Source: Thereva unica
Lineage: Eukaryota > Arthropoda > Insecta > Diptera > Therevidae
DNA: 64,000 nt
Reading direction: 5' to 3'
Assembly (NCBI GenBank): GCA_949987705.1
Contig: OX465281.1
Coordinates: forward strand, 29,124,942 to 29,188,941
Notes under the pieces: model-generated
Told to the model about the DNA's origin: nothing
Seen by the model: the letters and a program-made list of their open reading frames with translations, nothing else
Database searches by the model: none
Made by a program: the position numbers and the translations under genes
Shown: in pieces, positions 1 to 11,600 of the stretch
Layout: each line of letters begins with the position of its first letter
Numbering within the stretch: the stretch's first letter is position 1

Positions 1-1749
1 TGTGCCTTTTCTACAGAAAAAAAATCATGGCTAACCTCATAAATCTTGCAGTAAACACCACAACAAGAAATATTTTTAACTATCCCACAAGCTAAAACAT
101 TACAACATGAAGAACTAAAAAAATTTGACAAAGCGAAAGAGGAATTAAGAGATGACCTTTCATGGCTCCCAAAAAGCCCAAAAAACACTTCCAACATGGC
201 TCCAGATGTTGACAACAATGCACAAATGCGTCTTTGCTGGAGATCAAGGTCGTGGCTGTTGTGAAACTCGCTAAGCCAATGCCTTGTTAGTGGTTAGTGT
301 CTGGGATCTGACTTAATTAGTAATTAGTCATTTTGTAAAATTTAAAAAAAAAATGTTAAAAATCGGAAGTGGAAATATTTTTGAGAAATGACGAAAAATT
401 GAATTTTAATGATTTGAGCAAGAGATTGACGTTGATTAATTCTTTTCTGGGCACAGGGCCTGGTGGACAACCTTTCATTTATGTTTTTTGAGTTTTTTGT
501 TTTTGGAACTACGGAAGAACTACAAAAGGGACGTAATGAGGCAATTTGAAATGGGAACTGATGCCACATTGTTTCCCATGGTGTGGCAAACTAATGAGAA
601 TTTTATACTTAATTAGTTTGAGGTTTGTGCAGACTGTAATGACCGCAATTAATACATCAATGGTGGTTTTCACCTGGATTCAGTTACTGATATTGAGCTC
701 AGTGTTACTTAACACCCAGCAACGTCTATTGCGGTTGGGCGGTCGTAGTTATATAGAATGATTTCTCTATTTGTGTCACAGACTGTATGAAGATATCATT
801 AATTTATCGAATTAATTTAAGGCAAGTTTACTTGTTTCTCTAGCAGTATTCCGTTCCTTGTATTGAAAAACAATTATTATGAAAAGTTTTTCAATTAATA
901 TATCAATGTCTGGATTTATAAGGATTATTTGCCGTATCTAGACAAGAACGTATGTATCGATGAGCAAATGCTTTTCAGAAAACTTACTGAAAAACAGGGC
1001 AACCTTTGCATTCGAGATTGTGTAGTTATCGAATCAAATAAATACTGGACATACAAGCCCGAGTAAAAATAAAAAATGGGCTTACAGCGGGCGACGACAG
1101 GCCGCTTGGTTTTAAAGGGGGATATGATGGCCGTAGAACCAGCGAGCAATAATAATAAGAGTGATGAGCTAGAACAAATTTTCAAAAATGTTTCAATGCC
1201 CTTGAGATCAGCTGATAAAAATTTCAGTAGGAGTGAAAAAGTCAAAATATCAAAGATGTAATATCTATGATAAAAGGAGGCAGAATTGCTTTCACACTAC
1301 ACGCAACGTGTGTGAAAGAAAGATAAAAAATGAAGGGGAAGTGCCAATTTTCCAATTTAGCCAATATTTAGCTCAACACTGGAAGAATTGCAAAACTCCC
1401 GCGTTTTTAATGTACAATACAAAGCCAAGTTTTAGAGTCGCAATGTGTACCAACAAGAATTTGCCCACGCATACATATAAACATATTAGAGTCGGCTACA
1501 TGTGCTCTGTTCCAATTCGAGTTCCATTTGAATGTAAACATTCCAATAGGGGAAGCAAGCAACATGTTCTGTTTCATTCATACTCTTGTGTTTTTTGTAT
1601 GAAATGTATATCTATCGCGCATTTGTTAATATTTTTTTGGACTTTTTGAATAATGGTAGTTCCAATCTCTTCTTTCATATGTTTAACTCTTTTACTTGTC
1701 CTTGAGCTCCACCTAATCACTCTTGTTATTATTGCTCGCTGGTAGAACT
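1..1749. other. Intergenic, no gene recognised
   Basis: AT-rich sequence with short open frames, the longest 138 codons at 1233-1649 (+). That frame has low-complexity codon composition, no recognisable domain and no clear splice or start context. I see no TE ends here. Confidence 0.5.
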
Positions 1750-2059
1750 TTTGACCATTTTTAATGGGAGCACATACAGCCTCATGACGGCCAAACTAGG
1801 CCAAAAGATTTTGACGGTGTACAGAACAACATGAGGAATTTCGCAGTGGGCCGTCCTTGGTCCTCTCCTGTGTATCACAATGTATATTGATGTGTTTGGG
1901 CATCGCCTCCCAAAAGCAACAGTTGACATGTCAGTAGTGCTGGTAGGACGATGCCTCTATGAGGTGGAACAAGACCCTCTCCATTACAGGCCATGAAGTT
2001 CTCTCTTGAACTAATCCAACCATAGCTGAAGTCGGTCCACAAAATCTGACATTTGGTTA
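1750..2059 (+). mobile_element. R1-like non-LTR retrotransposon, RT fragment (5' part)
   Basis: Plus-strand translation around 1790-1960 gives a decayed copy of the RT core of R1-clade elements. A 'SQWAVLGPLLCITMYIDVF' stretch aligns with the usual VPQGSVLGPLLWNxMYD motif, followed by a 'LYEVEQD' helix. Stops interrupt the frame and the catalytic FADD box is not intact. The copy continues at 2768 after a foldback insertion. It is a pseudogenic fragment. Assignment to the R1 clade rests on motif memory. Confidence 0.62.
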
Positions 2060-2767
2060 GAATAAACATGGCGCGGAATAGGCTCGGGATTGTTTTCGTG
2101 ATATTTTTGTGGTAAAAAGTGGAAAATCATTGTAAGTTATTACTTTAAACTAAACATGGATTATCAGTGGTTAGTTCTTTAGTGATTTAATAAGAAAAAA
2201 TAAAAAAAAAATAGTGATTTAGTGAGTTTTAAGTGTGTTAATTGTTGAGGTGATCAATTTCTTTTACTTTCGCGGTGTTTTTTTCGTCTTTATTAAGGAA
2301 AAATATGCTGATTATTTAATTAAAAGTGATTTTAAAGTCATTAAATAATTTCTTATGGAATTATTATTAAACATATAAGTGCAGAAAAGTGTGAAAGGAA
2401 AAGTGAATAAGAAGTGTTTTCCTACACCTATATTTTTAATACTAATTACATAATATATGTATTAATCACTTTAAAATCACTTGTAATCCCATAACTAAAC
2501 AAAACATTAAATTTTCAACATTTTTTTCGTAAATAAACATGAAAAAACACCGTGAATGTAAAAACAGTTGTTCGCCTTAACAATTAAAACACTTAAAAGA
2601 CATTTAATCACTAAATTATTTTTATTTTTTTTTAATTAAATCACTAATAAACTATTCACTGGTAAATCCAAGTGCAGTTAAAAGTGTTAAAATACAATAT
2701 TTTATCACTTTTTACTGCAAAACTATAACCAAAACGTTCCCGAACTTATTCCGCGCCATGTTTATTC
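2060..2767. mobile_element. Foldback (long inverted repeat) element inside R1-like copy
   Basis: The ends are inverted copies of each other. The left end reads GAATAAACATGGCGCGGAAT. The right end (2749-2767) is its reverse complement apart from small changes. The similarity continues inward for roughly 250-300 bp per arm (for example the TTAATTGTT...GGTG and AAAGTGATTTTAAA blocks), so most of the 708 bp can fold into one imperfect hairpin. There is no coding capacity. I could not define a clean target-site duplication. It sits within an R1-like fragment whose coding similarity resumes on the right. Confidence 0.75.
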
Positions 2768-3330
2768 CGCTCTCTCCGATGAATTTTTGGACCGGGTTGA
2801 CCACCATGAAAAACTCTCCTTCGGGGCCTGTAGTTGAGAGGGTCTTGGGTGGAATTATGGGCGAACGATGTGATCTGGGACATTAAATCGTGGCCTGACG
2901 CTTACTGAGCACAAAACTGAAGCTGTGCAAAGGGCGAAAACTAGTGTACACAAGAATGCCCATCTTAAGATTGCTGCCCAACGTGGAGCCTCTAGCTAGG
3001 CGAATCCTTGATTCTTGATGGCGAGGGTAGTTTGCTCAGACCTGCTATATGTAACGCCAATGTGAACAGCAGAGTTGAACAGGATAAGTAACAGCTAAAA
3101 ATGGAGGGCCACATTCAGAGTAAGCGCGCTTTGCGCGTTTTGCTCCTACAGTGAAATCGTGCGTGAAATCGGGGATGATCCCAATATGTAGAAGGTGTGC
3201 GTCTCTATGAACCGGAATATGTTAGAAGAGAGCCAAATATAGGGCGGCGGCAGATGACGTTCAACGAGCCCGTAACGGAATGACAAGGGAAGTTTAACGA
3301 GTCTGTCGGGTCGGTGAGCCAACAGACTTA
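2768..3330 (+). mobile_element. R1-like retrotransposon, RT thumb/C-terminal fragment
   Basis: Continuation of the copy left of the foldback. Plus-strand reading frames give 'LTLTEHKTEAV' near 2905-2940, matching the 'LELAEHKTEAVLI' segment of R1-clade RTs. This is followed near 3030-3180 by 'TAELNR...RVSALCAFCSYSEIVREIGDDPNM', matching the 'RVxSAYRTVSxxAxxVIAGMxPI' segment. Several frameshifts and stops are present, so it cannot encode a functional protein. Confidence 0.62.
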
Positions 3331-3656
3331 CCCCAAACGTGGAGAGATCAGTTAGGAGTGGATATGGAAGGATATAGGGAATATCTATCATAAGTGCGGC
3401 GGGTCTCAACTTAAAAACCTATACTAGTTCACTTGATATAGAAACCAAAACTAGAAGATCATAAGAAGTAAGTACGAGTCGCTCAATTTTGTGATTTATG
3501 ACTGGTCACAATTTTAAAAATCCCGGGGTTAGAATCCTGGGCATTATTGGGATTGGAACTTGAAGTGAGCTATTCAATAATTGAACAAATTCAAAAATAA
3601 AAAGATCATGTCACACCTTTGGTTACTCTCAAATTCCGGGTGCTACCCACCATACC

Positions 3657-4034
3657 CAGGGCCGGATTGGCCCATTGCCCCTTCGTGTAAATGCTCGAAG
3701 GGCCGGGCCGCCGGCGGTCCGGAGGTTGAGTGTTCAGGTTTTTTTGTGAAGAAACTTAAAGTTTCGTGATAATTGTGACTACGCTCACGAAAATCGACTC
3801 GAATTTGGTCTTTCCTCTTCTTCGCCTCTCTTCCCCGCCTTGAGTTCGTCTTTGGCCGACCGCCCTAGCCGCCTGAGAGAAGAATTTCTCAGAGCTAGCC
3901 CTAAATCGAGCGAAAATGTAGAGGAGAAATTAGCACGATACGCGCCGGTCCAGGATCCATAGGAAATATATAAAATTTGGGCCGGTCACTAATGAAATTG
4001 CTGGGGCTGCTAAGGGGGGCCCAATCCGTCCCTG
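3657..4034. mobile_element. hAT-type MITE (378 bp)
   Basis: Terminal inverted repeats CAGGGCCGGATTGGCCC (left) and CAGGGACGGATTGGGCCC (right, reverse complemented) are flanked by an identical 8-bp duplication, ACCATACC, at 3649-3656 and 4035-4042. An 8-bp TSD with CAGGG termini is diagnostic of the hAT superfamily. There is no transposase coding, so it is non-autonomous. The exact TSD suggests a fairly recent insertion. Confidence 0.88.
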
Positions 4035-4924
4035 ACCATACCCACATTATCTGCCGGCTATCCAAAAGTATACCCGTCGGTGTGTGTGGGTGGTGGACGG
4101 CCGTACTGTCAGCCTTCTGATGTCTTTCACATGGCCGAGGACTATGTTTCAATCACGTTTGGTGTTCGCCCTTTGTAAGGACATATTTTATTTTTGCTCG
4201 GGAACTTCACCAAAAAACTTGTTTTGACTCACCACCACCAAGCCCACTTTAAATTAGGGCATTTGCAAAGTAGCACATAAGCTTGAAGTATTTCTAGATG
4301 TACCCAAATTCGTCAAAAATAATGTTTGCTTGCTTATTTATCTGACTCTACACCCGAGCATCTTATCATCTCGTAACTGCTATCTCCATGGATTCCTTGC
4401 CGGTGTTATCTAGTTTAGATCCTCAAAGCGTTAGGAGTCTTGATGTATAGATCTTTTCAAACTCCGTGACATAAAAAATTTGAAAACTTCTGCGCACCAC
4501 CATGCTTCCAGCGAATGTTTTGTCAGCCTAATTATCGCATCTCACAAATCCCATCTGGTCAAAAGTAATATACAGGATTAGATAGACCGCGTGTCCGGTA
4601 TCAAGTTATAGTCATGGTAATATAAGGAATGATAGAGGAAAATACCAAGGACATTTGTAAGGAAGAAAGACTTCTACTTGCTAAACTCCAAACTTTTATT
4701 ATCGACGTAGTTCTACATTCTTGGATTAAGAGCTTTATCGCCGTTCCAACCACCAATACCACCGAGACAGAACGCTGACTTCGCTGATCGAACAGGAGAT
4801 GCTTTCCTCGTTTGTTGTGCTTACAGGCGATAGCAGGGATTCGTTGTAAAGAAGAAACAGACAAGAAAGAAGTAAAACAATTTAAGTTGAAGATATGGAA
4901 ATACCAAGGAACGTTCCTCAGAGT

Positions 4925-4987
4925 GGACTCGAATCACGAACCTCTGGAATGGTAGTCGAACGTCTTAACCCCTAGATTACGGAGGCC
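4925..4987 (-). mobile_element. tRNA-derived SINE head (degenerate)
   Basis: The minus strand carries RNA polymerase III promoter boxes in tRNA order. An A-box-like GTAATCTAGGGGTTAAGACG comes first, then a B box GATTCGAGTCC about 30 bp on. The layout is the same as the SINE head at 55998-56068. The stems do not pair as a tRNA gene should, so I call a SINE remnant. The body would run towards about 4600 and is too diverged to delimit. Confidence 0.55.
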
Positions 4988-4990
4988 TGA

Positions 4991-6999
4991 TTACCAAACA
5001 TCGCGCCCTAATTTACTACCTATCGAGAATCACTAGTGCATACGTCTAAACAATTCTTCAGCTCTCTTGTTGACAAACATCTTTAGTTCTGTATAAGAAT
5101 TTGGTTGGAGAAAAATCTACTTTCTAAATTATTTACAGAAAACCGACTCCAGGGTTACTTGCATAATAATTTATATTTAACCATTTTCAAGCCTTTTACA
5201 AAACTAAATTACCCATAAAAACCTTACGATAATTGACACCAAATTGATGCTAATTATGACAACACCCTTCTTTAAGTTCTAGAAAGAACCGAGTCCAGCA
5301 CAAGGTTAAGCTACGGTAAAGTCTGCAAATATCAAACCAACTCTTTACCCAACTACTTACTAGTTTTCAATAGAAGTATCAACACTGAGCAAATTGACGC
5401 TTAAGGCCATCATTATTTGCACGAAAAACTTTGACAAACGAAAATTTTTGTTTGATTTTGGCAAACAGAACTTCTTGAAATGAATCCATTTATTACCAAT
5501 CATGTCCGGGTCCTTTTGTCGTGGCTATCGCCGATATCTGGACAAACACTTGATTGAAACAGTCACAGAAAAAGTGCGATGTTGCCGATCTTGTGACTTC
5601 GAATTCTGTAGATTAATAAGCACACGCGTGGTCCAGCAGATCTGTGCCAGTTTCAAGGGTTGTTATCTGTAAGACGAGATTTTTAGCTGCTCCTCGCTAA
5701 TTCAAAGACCTTTCAGCGAGATTAGTCGAAAAGTCTCATAATCCACATGGAAAGCACGATGTGTATATTAATTTCAATAGGCTCGATTTGATGTCTTATC
5801 TGGGTCTTAATGAGAAACGTACAAGAGCATCACCAGTGGCTACAATCTGGACTTGTTTCTGTCTGGATTTGTTGTGTGCTCGTGATAACGCGCTATCAGC
5901 AGTTGTATCTGATGAAGATTTCAATGAAACAGAGCGCTTCGTCTCCTTCGTCCATATTGCAAACTTTTATAATAATTATGACCACAAATATTATTTTCGA
6001 AATGATTGAACTTTTTATCAATTGGAACGTTGTCTATTGTTGAGCAGATTTTAGAATAAGTGCAAACTCACTAAATTCAATTCGGGAGTGATCTATTATT
6101 GGAGAAGCGATAAATATTGACTTTATATTTTCATGCATCTGAAGTGGTTGTTCGTTAATTGATGACATCGTTCGATTACTGCCTTTATCTGTTTAGTGAC
6201 ATGTTCAATGATGATCGACGAGTATATTGTCTTGTATTTTAATTCCGTTGATGATGTTGGAAAATTTTTCGGGTATTTCCGGGGGAAATTTTCAATGCGT
6301 CACAACAATAGACTAAAGGAATAATCAGTGCAAATCACGTATGGACGACGTTAATTGATTATCGTTTATTGTCTTTCTTTGTCAGGTGAATGATGACGTA
6401 CAGAAACAGCAGTTAAATAGTGTTTGAAGTGGATTTAATTAATTACTGGATTACTTTTAGACATATTGAATAATTGGATGACAAGTTTCTTTTATGGAGA
6501 AGCAAAGTGCGAAAAGTTGGAAAAGTTCGTCCATATAAAAATCCATTGGACTTTTCATCGAACTTCAAAATTAAATTAACGATTAGAACGTCCTTTAGTT
6601 TGTTGGTAGTTCGGCCATGTAACTAGTAGACTATGTTTTTTAAGACCCTCAAAAGCAACAAGAGGTAAAGTCTTCCAATCCGAGCCTTCTTATTAATTTC
6701 GATACAGATCAAGCAGACATTGTCGTGTTGTTAGATTAATTGCTTGTCCCTACTTGTTTCTCCGGCTTTTTGCATGGGAGTTCTTTTTAAACGAATTGTG
6801 TTATTGGGTTTGATTACGATCACCAGTAATACAATAGTTTTTGAAGGTTGAAGCAGTTTATAGTAAAGCCCCTTATTCGCCGAGCCTTAACCATGCTTGA
6901 TCTTTTCACGAGTGATTTTCATTTTTGTAGATATCTTTCATGTAATTGATGTGAAACAGAATTATTTTTTTTTGGGTCATTCCTATAAAGATTGTGGAA
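4991..6999. other. Intergenic, nothing recognised
   Basis: AT-rich DNA with short open frames only (82 codons at most, at 5761-6009). No domain, RNA gene or TE terminus was recognised. Confidence 0.45.
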
Positions 7000-7345
7000 T
7001 GTTTGCTTAGTTATCGTCCCAGTGGTTGAACTCTTGGATGTTGTATGAGTTTATTTTTTAAGTAGCCGGCTGAGCCACAATGGTCGGGGTTAGCTTGGAA
7101 TAGCGGAGTGTAAGGCCCAACATCGCCACATAGGGTTAGGGGCAATTGGGACGATTTGCCCCGAGCCGTAGGCCAGAAAAGGTCCGAGAATAGAGTGAAA
7201 CCCAAAAAATTGAAAACCACATATCCCTACCTACTAATTGTCTAGGGGCCTCGATACTGACTTGAAACCCAAAAAGTAAAAATCGCAATATCCCTGCATT
7301 CTAATTGTCAAGCAATAGTAATCTAGAGCCTGAAACACAAGTACG
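7000..7345. repeat. Dispersed repeat, copy 1 (also at 23120-23390)
   Basis: This block is clearly similar along its length to 23120-23390. Shared landmarks include CTGAGCCACAA.GGTCGG, GGGACGATTTGCC versus GGGATGATTTGC, two 'TTGAAACCCAAAAAG' phrases and the closing AGCAATAGTAA.CTAGAGCC. The start, 'GAACTCTTGGATGTTGTA', also matches the 3' coding end of the CR1/Jockey-type element at about 9150. It is probably a LINE-mobilised short repeat or the 3' untranslated part of a LINE. Confidence 0.65.
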
Positions 7346-7587
7346 CAACAGTCTAATCTAAATGTTATGTTTGTGTATAGGCACCACTAGCCACCCAGTG
7401 GGGAATATTGGGAGCGATGCTCAGGGGAGCTTATTTGGAGCACTCTCAAGGGAGTCTTTACTGGAGTTTTCATAAATTTTATAGTAAAAAAGGAAACGGG
7501 CTATTATCTTCGTGACTATAAAATGTGACATTAGCATACTCAACAGCCCGGCTCTCGTTCGATAGGGAGGGAGGGAAGTGGTTAGAG

Positions 7588-7780
7588 CAGCGGTCGGCAA
7601 CCTTTTTCAAGACCGGGTAAATTACAATATTTTCGATCATCTACTGGGTATACAATTTTTGCTAATTCGTAAAAAATCATAAAAATTTACAACAACAAAT
7701 ATGCAAAAAGGAATAAAAGGATTGAGTAACTGAAAATATGGCAATACACTTACCCGCGGGTAGGGGGTTGCCTATCACTG
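7588..7780. mobile_element. hAT-type MITE (193 bp)
   Basis: Left terminus CAGCGGTCGGCAACC and right terminus (reverse complement) CAGTGATAGGCAACC are bracketed by a perfect 8-bp duplication, GGTTAGAG, at 7580-7587 and 7781-7788. The CAG.GG..GGCAACC end is typical of hAT elements. There is no coding sequence. Confidence 0.87.
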
Positions 7781-7856
7781 GGTTAGAGTTTAGTTGGGGG
7801 ACTGCTTTGGTAAAGCCACTTTCGGGCTTGAAAAGAAAAAAAAAAAAACAAAATAA

Positions 7857-8945
7857 ATGCTTTTCGATACCGATGTGATTACAAGGAGACAAGAAAACTG
7901 CGCCACTACCATCCATGGAGAATTGAGCGTGCTTACGGAACTCGGCCATCGGGCGAGAGTTTTAAATGTCATTATCCCACAAATTCGCGGCGCTTGCCAA
8001 ACCGGACGATATCGATGTAGAAGAAAGACAATTGTCGAAGTCTATTGTGGAATCTGCAATGGAGTTGTGTCCACCTATTCGTAAACGGACGCAGCCGTGG
8101 ATTTCGGAAAGCTGTCTGCACCTCATCTATCAGCGGAGGCGATTGAAACATGTCGACTTTGAGCAATACCGACGATTGAACAAAGAAGTTCGACAGAAAA
8201 TGAAATCGGAACGGGAAGCGTACTGGAATAACGTTGCGGCCGACATGGAAGAAGCGGCGTCAAGGCACGAGTACCGGACTATGTACCAGGCAATCCGGCG
8301 GTTAGGCGGCAAGACAACATCAACAAATGACAACATCAAAAAATCGGATGGAAGATTCGTAACTTCTGCCAATGTACTTCAGCGGTGAAGAGAGTTCTTC
8401 CACCAGCTGTGCAACCCACGATCCGCCACAAGGTGCAGCACCCAAACCGCCGGTTATCGAACAGCCAACTCGATACCGAACCAACAATTATTGAGGTGAA
8501 GACGGCAATTAAATCGCTGAAAAATGAAAACGCGCCGGGAATAGACCAAGTAACCGCCGAGATGATCAAAGCCGGAGGTGACAACAACTTCCAGGCACAA
8601 CGACTCGATGTACTCATAACACACATATGGCATTCGGATCGTGTCCTGTCGGTCGATTGGAACAGCTTTTGGAGAGCTTTTGGAGAGCTTTGGAAACCAA
8701 ACATGTGCCATTGAAAATCGTCTAACTTCTCCAAGCGTCATACGATGGCTCAACCAGCAACGTTCGTATTCTAAGCGACTTATCTGAGGAGTTCCTAATT
8801 CAAACGGGTGTCCGACAGGGAGACGTCGCTTCGCCACTACTTCTCTTCATCGTTGAGATCGACGCCGATTATGCACGAAGCATACGACGACAATAACTTC
8901 GTAACTGACTTAATGTTCGGCGACGATAGCGTCGTCTTCGCTGAA
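7857..8945 (+). mobile_element. RTE-type non-LTR retrotransposon, 5' half (interrupted)
   Basis: A plus-strand frame at 7966-8388 encodes the connector between endonuclease and RT. It contains PWISESCLHLIYQRRRLK, a basic helix with YWNNVAADMEEAA, and a YQAIRRLGGK-type motif ending in 'DGRFVTSANVLQR'. A shifted frame continues with 'AIKSLKNENAPGIDQVTAEMIKAGG' (8385-8640), the RT finger motif of RTE-like elements. 'TGVRQGDVASPLL' and 'MFGDDSVVFAETN' (normally FADD) follow up to 8945. There the copy is broken by an antisense LINE. Frameshifts and missing palm sequence make it a pseudogene. The RT continues at about 10590. Confidence 0.82.
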
Positions 8946-10590
8946 ACAAATTTTTTTTTTTTTTTTTTTTTTTATGTGACAGTGCTAAGCTCAGGAGTCA
9001 CCCTTTGTACTACTAGTCCGTCATGTCATTTGTCAAGTCATGGTGCAATGTCTAGCAGTAAGCTTAGTACGGGGGAGGGGTTGGGGGTATAGGTTAAGGG
9101 TTAAAAGGTACGGGGGGGTATTGAAGAAGGTGGTGATGAACCCTGCGTTTGAACTCTTGGATGTTGTAGGAGCTCGGAAATACTGACTGCGAGAGATTAT
9201 TCCACAGTCGAGTTGTTCTATTTACAAACGAATTCATATCTTGTTGAGTGCGTGAAAGGGGTAGTTGCAGGTGAAGGGAATGAGACGAGTGGGCTAATCT
9301 GGTGTTGCGGGTATAAGATTGCCGTGGAGGCAGGAGAGCGTTTAACTCGGAGGAACAGTCACTATGATAATAGCGATAAAATTTTGTCAGTGCTGCTACA
9401 TTCCTACGGTGGCTGAGGGGGTCGATGGTGGAGCAAGCGGTGTCGTCACCAATTAATTTAAGGGCCTTTTTTTGGACCTTATCTAACCATGCTAAGGTGG
9501 TTATTGGAGCGCCGCCCCAAACGAGGGAGTTGTATTCGAGAAGAGGCCGAATGTAGGATTTATAAATAACAGCACGGGCCGATGGTTGGAGGAGGAACTT
9601 GCACCTCTTGAGAAATCCCAAGCACTGGGATGCTTGTTTGGCGATTTGAAATATGTGATCATTCCAACGCAAGTCTTTGGCTAATGTAACGTCTAAGATG
9701 TGTAGGGATGGGTCGGCCTTTAGTTCAATGTCATCCACTGTCAAGGATGGTGAGGTGTTGAACTTCTTTTTTGAGATAAGACAGTACTTGGTTTTGGTGG
9801 GGTTGAATTTGACACGATTCTTTTCTCCCCAATTTAGAATTAGTTTGATGTCATTTTTAATAGATTTGGACATTAATTCACGATCATCAAGACAGGATCT
9901 GGCACATTTCTGTCTTGTATCGAAGCTGTACGAGTAACGTAGAGTACCGTCGTCAGCGAAGCTGAGAAGTGGGTTGGAGGGGATTGAAAGTAGGTCATTT
10001 ATAAAGATGAGAAAAAGGGCCGGTGATAAAATTGACCCCTGGGGGACCCCCGCAGAGATGGGGTGAGATTCAGATTTGACGCCATCCAATAATACCTTAA
10101 TTGAACGGCCGGAAAGGAAACTCTCAACCCACTTATACAGAAGCGAGTCGATTCCAATAGCTTGGAGTTAAGCTAACAAGGCTGAGTGCCATACTCTATC
10201 AAAAGCCTTGGAGATATCCAAAGCAACCAAACTAGATTCGCCAGATCCATGCAAACTTCGGCTGAGGTGTTCTGTAAGGCAAACTAAAAGATCTCCAGTG
10301 GATCTTTTTTGGCGGAAGCCGTATTGTTTGTCGTTGATAAGTTGGTTGGATTCTAGATATCCCATAAGCTTTTTGTTAATTATCGTCTCCATGGTTTTGG
10401 AGAGAATAGAAGTAATTGCTATTGGGCGGTAGTTGGAGGGATCGCTGGAGTCACCTTTTTTCGGTATTGGCTGAACATGGGCAAGTTTCCAAGAGTCGGG
10501 ATAAACTCCGGAAGAGTATGATAGGGCAAAAAGTTTGCGCAGAGGTTTAGCCAAAGGTGAGGCAAGAAATGCCGAAGGAACGGACATCTT
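8946..10590 (-). mobile_element. CR1/Jockey-type retrotransposon, 5'-truncated, nested
   Basis: Minus-strand RT reading frame from about 10590 down to 9094. Motifs in order are 'PIPKKGDSSDPSNYRPIAI' (RT 1-2), 'NDKQYGFRQKRSTGDL' (RT 2a-3), 'LVALDISKAFDRVWH' (RT 3), 'ISAGVPQGSILSPALFLIFIN' split across RT 4, 'LSFADDGTL' (RT 5, catalytic DD) and 'ILDVTLAKDLRWNDHI' (RT 7). A C-terminal tail ends 'RRVHHHLLQ'. There is no RNase H. The frame is open apart from one in-frame TAA at 10168-10170. A 3' UTR with a conserved tail (8975-9092) ends in a poly(A), seen here as T(24) at 8950-8973. The 5' half is missing, as is usual for target-primed integration. It lies antisense inside an RTE-type copy and looks younger than its host. 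Confidence 0.88.
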
Positions 10591-11190
10591 ATACCACATT
10601 TCCCGCATCATCCGATCATACGGGTTAAAAATCATTGCGGAAAAACGAAAGTGCTTATAACGGACAGATCGAGAGCCAATGTTCACCTCGATGGAACCCA
10701 AATCGAACAGGTACTGATGTACAAATATTTGGGATTTAGGAAATATTAAGGAAAAGAAAGTGGCCCCGACGGCCGTCGTTCATAGCCGCATCGGTCAGGC
10801 AACAGTATCATTCGCCTCGCTCAAGTGGTGCATATGGAAACGAACAAAGATTACCATCAAAACGAAAGTACGTTGATCTTTCCGATTCTTCTTTATGGAT
10901 CGGAAATGTGGACACTGCTCAAACCGGACGTCAACAAGCTCGAGGTCTTCCAAATGCGATGCTTCAGGCAGATTCTCGGTGCCTCTCTCCTTGAAGAAGA
11001 AATACATGAAAATCGACTAAGGCGGTTTGCACGTGTTTACCGAAAGGATAATAACCCCTTGCCACGTAAACTTCTTTGTTGAGACCGTCCGGCGGACTGG
11101 AGAATTCAACTCGAGGCGTCGCCAAAAATCGTTAAGAATGGAAACGAATCGTGAATGGAGTTCGAGACCCAGCGGCAGGGGAGAATTTTC
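10591..11190 (+). mobile_element. RTE-type retrotransposon, 3' half of interrupted copy
   Basis: Resumes the element broken at 8945. Plus-strand frames give 'ISRIIRSYGLKIIAEK', then after a one-base deletion 'KVLITDRSR', 'EQVLMYKYLGF', 'RIGQATVSFASLKWC' and 'GSEMWTLLKPDVNKLEVFQMRCFRQILGASL'. The last is the conserved thumb segment with the xYGxExW motif. Several frameshifts are present. Reading across the nested LINE restores the expected order FADD, YGLKI, YLG. Confidence 0.8.
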
Positions 11191-11214
11191 GATATATTTC
11201 AGTGGATGGCAGTT

Positions 11215-11600
11215 TCTGTAGATGTGCTCGGCCGGTAGGTAAATTGCCAGTAGTGGAGTGGATTCACTGTAACACGCTCCCTGATATATGTTTGCCTAAA
11301 CCCTTCTCCATAGCTTTCAGGAAAACGAGAGGCTTATATGATCCTCGCGCATCTTTGGGACTATAGATCACCGTTGCCCCTCTGCAGTACCACGGGAATA
11401 TTGGTCAGTTCAAAGTTACTCCGGAATAGTGGCAGCAGGATTGGTAAAATCTTTTCCAATCTTTTCTGAAGGAGAGTCGGGAAGATTTGGTCTTTCCAGG
11501 CATCCATTAGGCTATTCCTGCAAGAGAAACCATTGTTCTGGAGCACGAGTTCTTTGCGTGCGGAGTGTCTATGGTTTAAAGTCTCGATCGATCTTACTTG
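11215..11600 (-). mobile_element. I/LOA-like retrotransposon, RT fragment
   Basis: Minus-strand translation gives 'IFPTLLQKRLEKILPILLPLFRS' followed by 'IPVVLQRGN' and, after a short gap, 'RGSYKPLVFLKAMEKGLGKHI'. This follows the RT finger pattern 'D.I.P.LLQ..L..L...L..IF..S...G.IP..W', then 'YRPI.L.SFLLK..E'. It is truncated on both sides and contains stops. Confidence 0.55.

Noticed and set aside
1233..1649. 138-codon plus-strand frame as a host gene
   Set aside because: No domain, no conserved-looking segments, composition as expected of AT-rich DNA, and no splice context.
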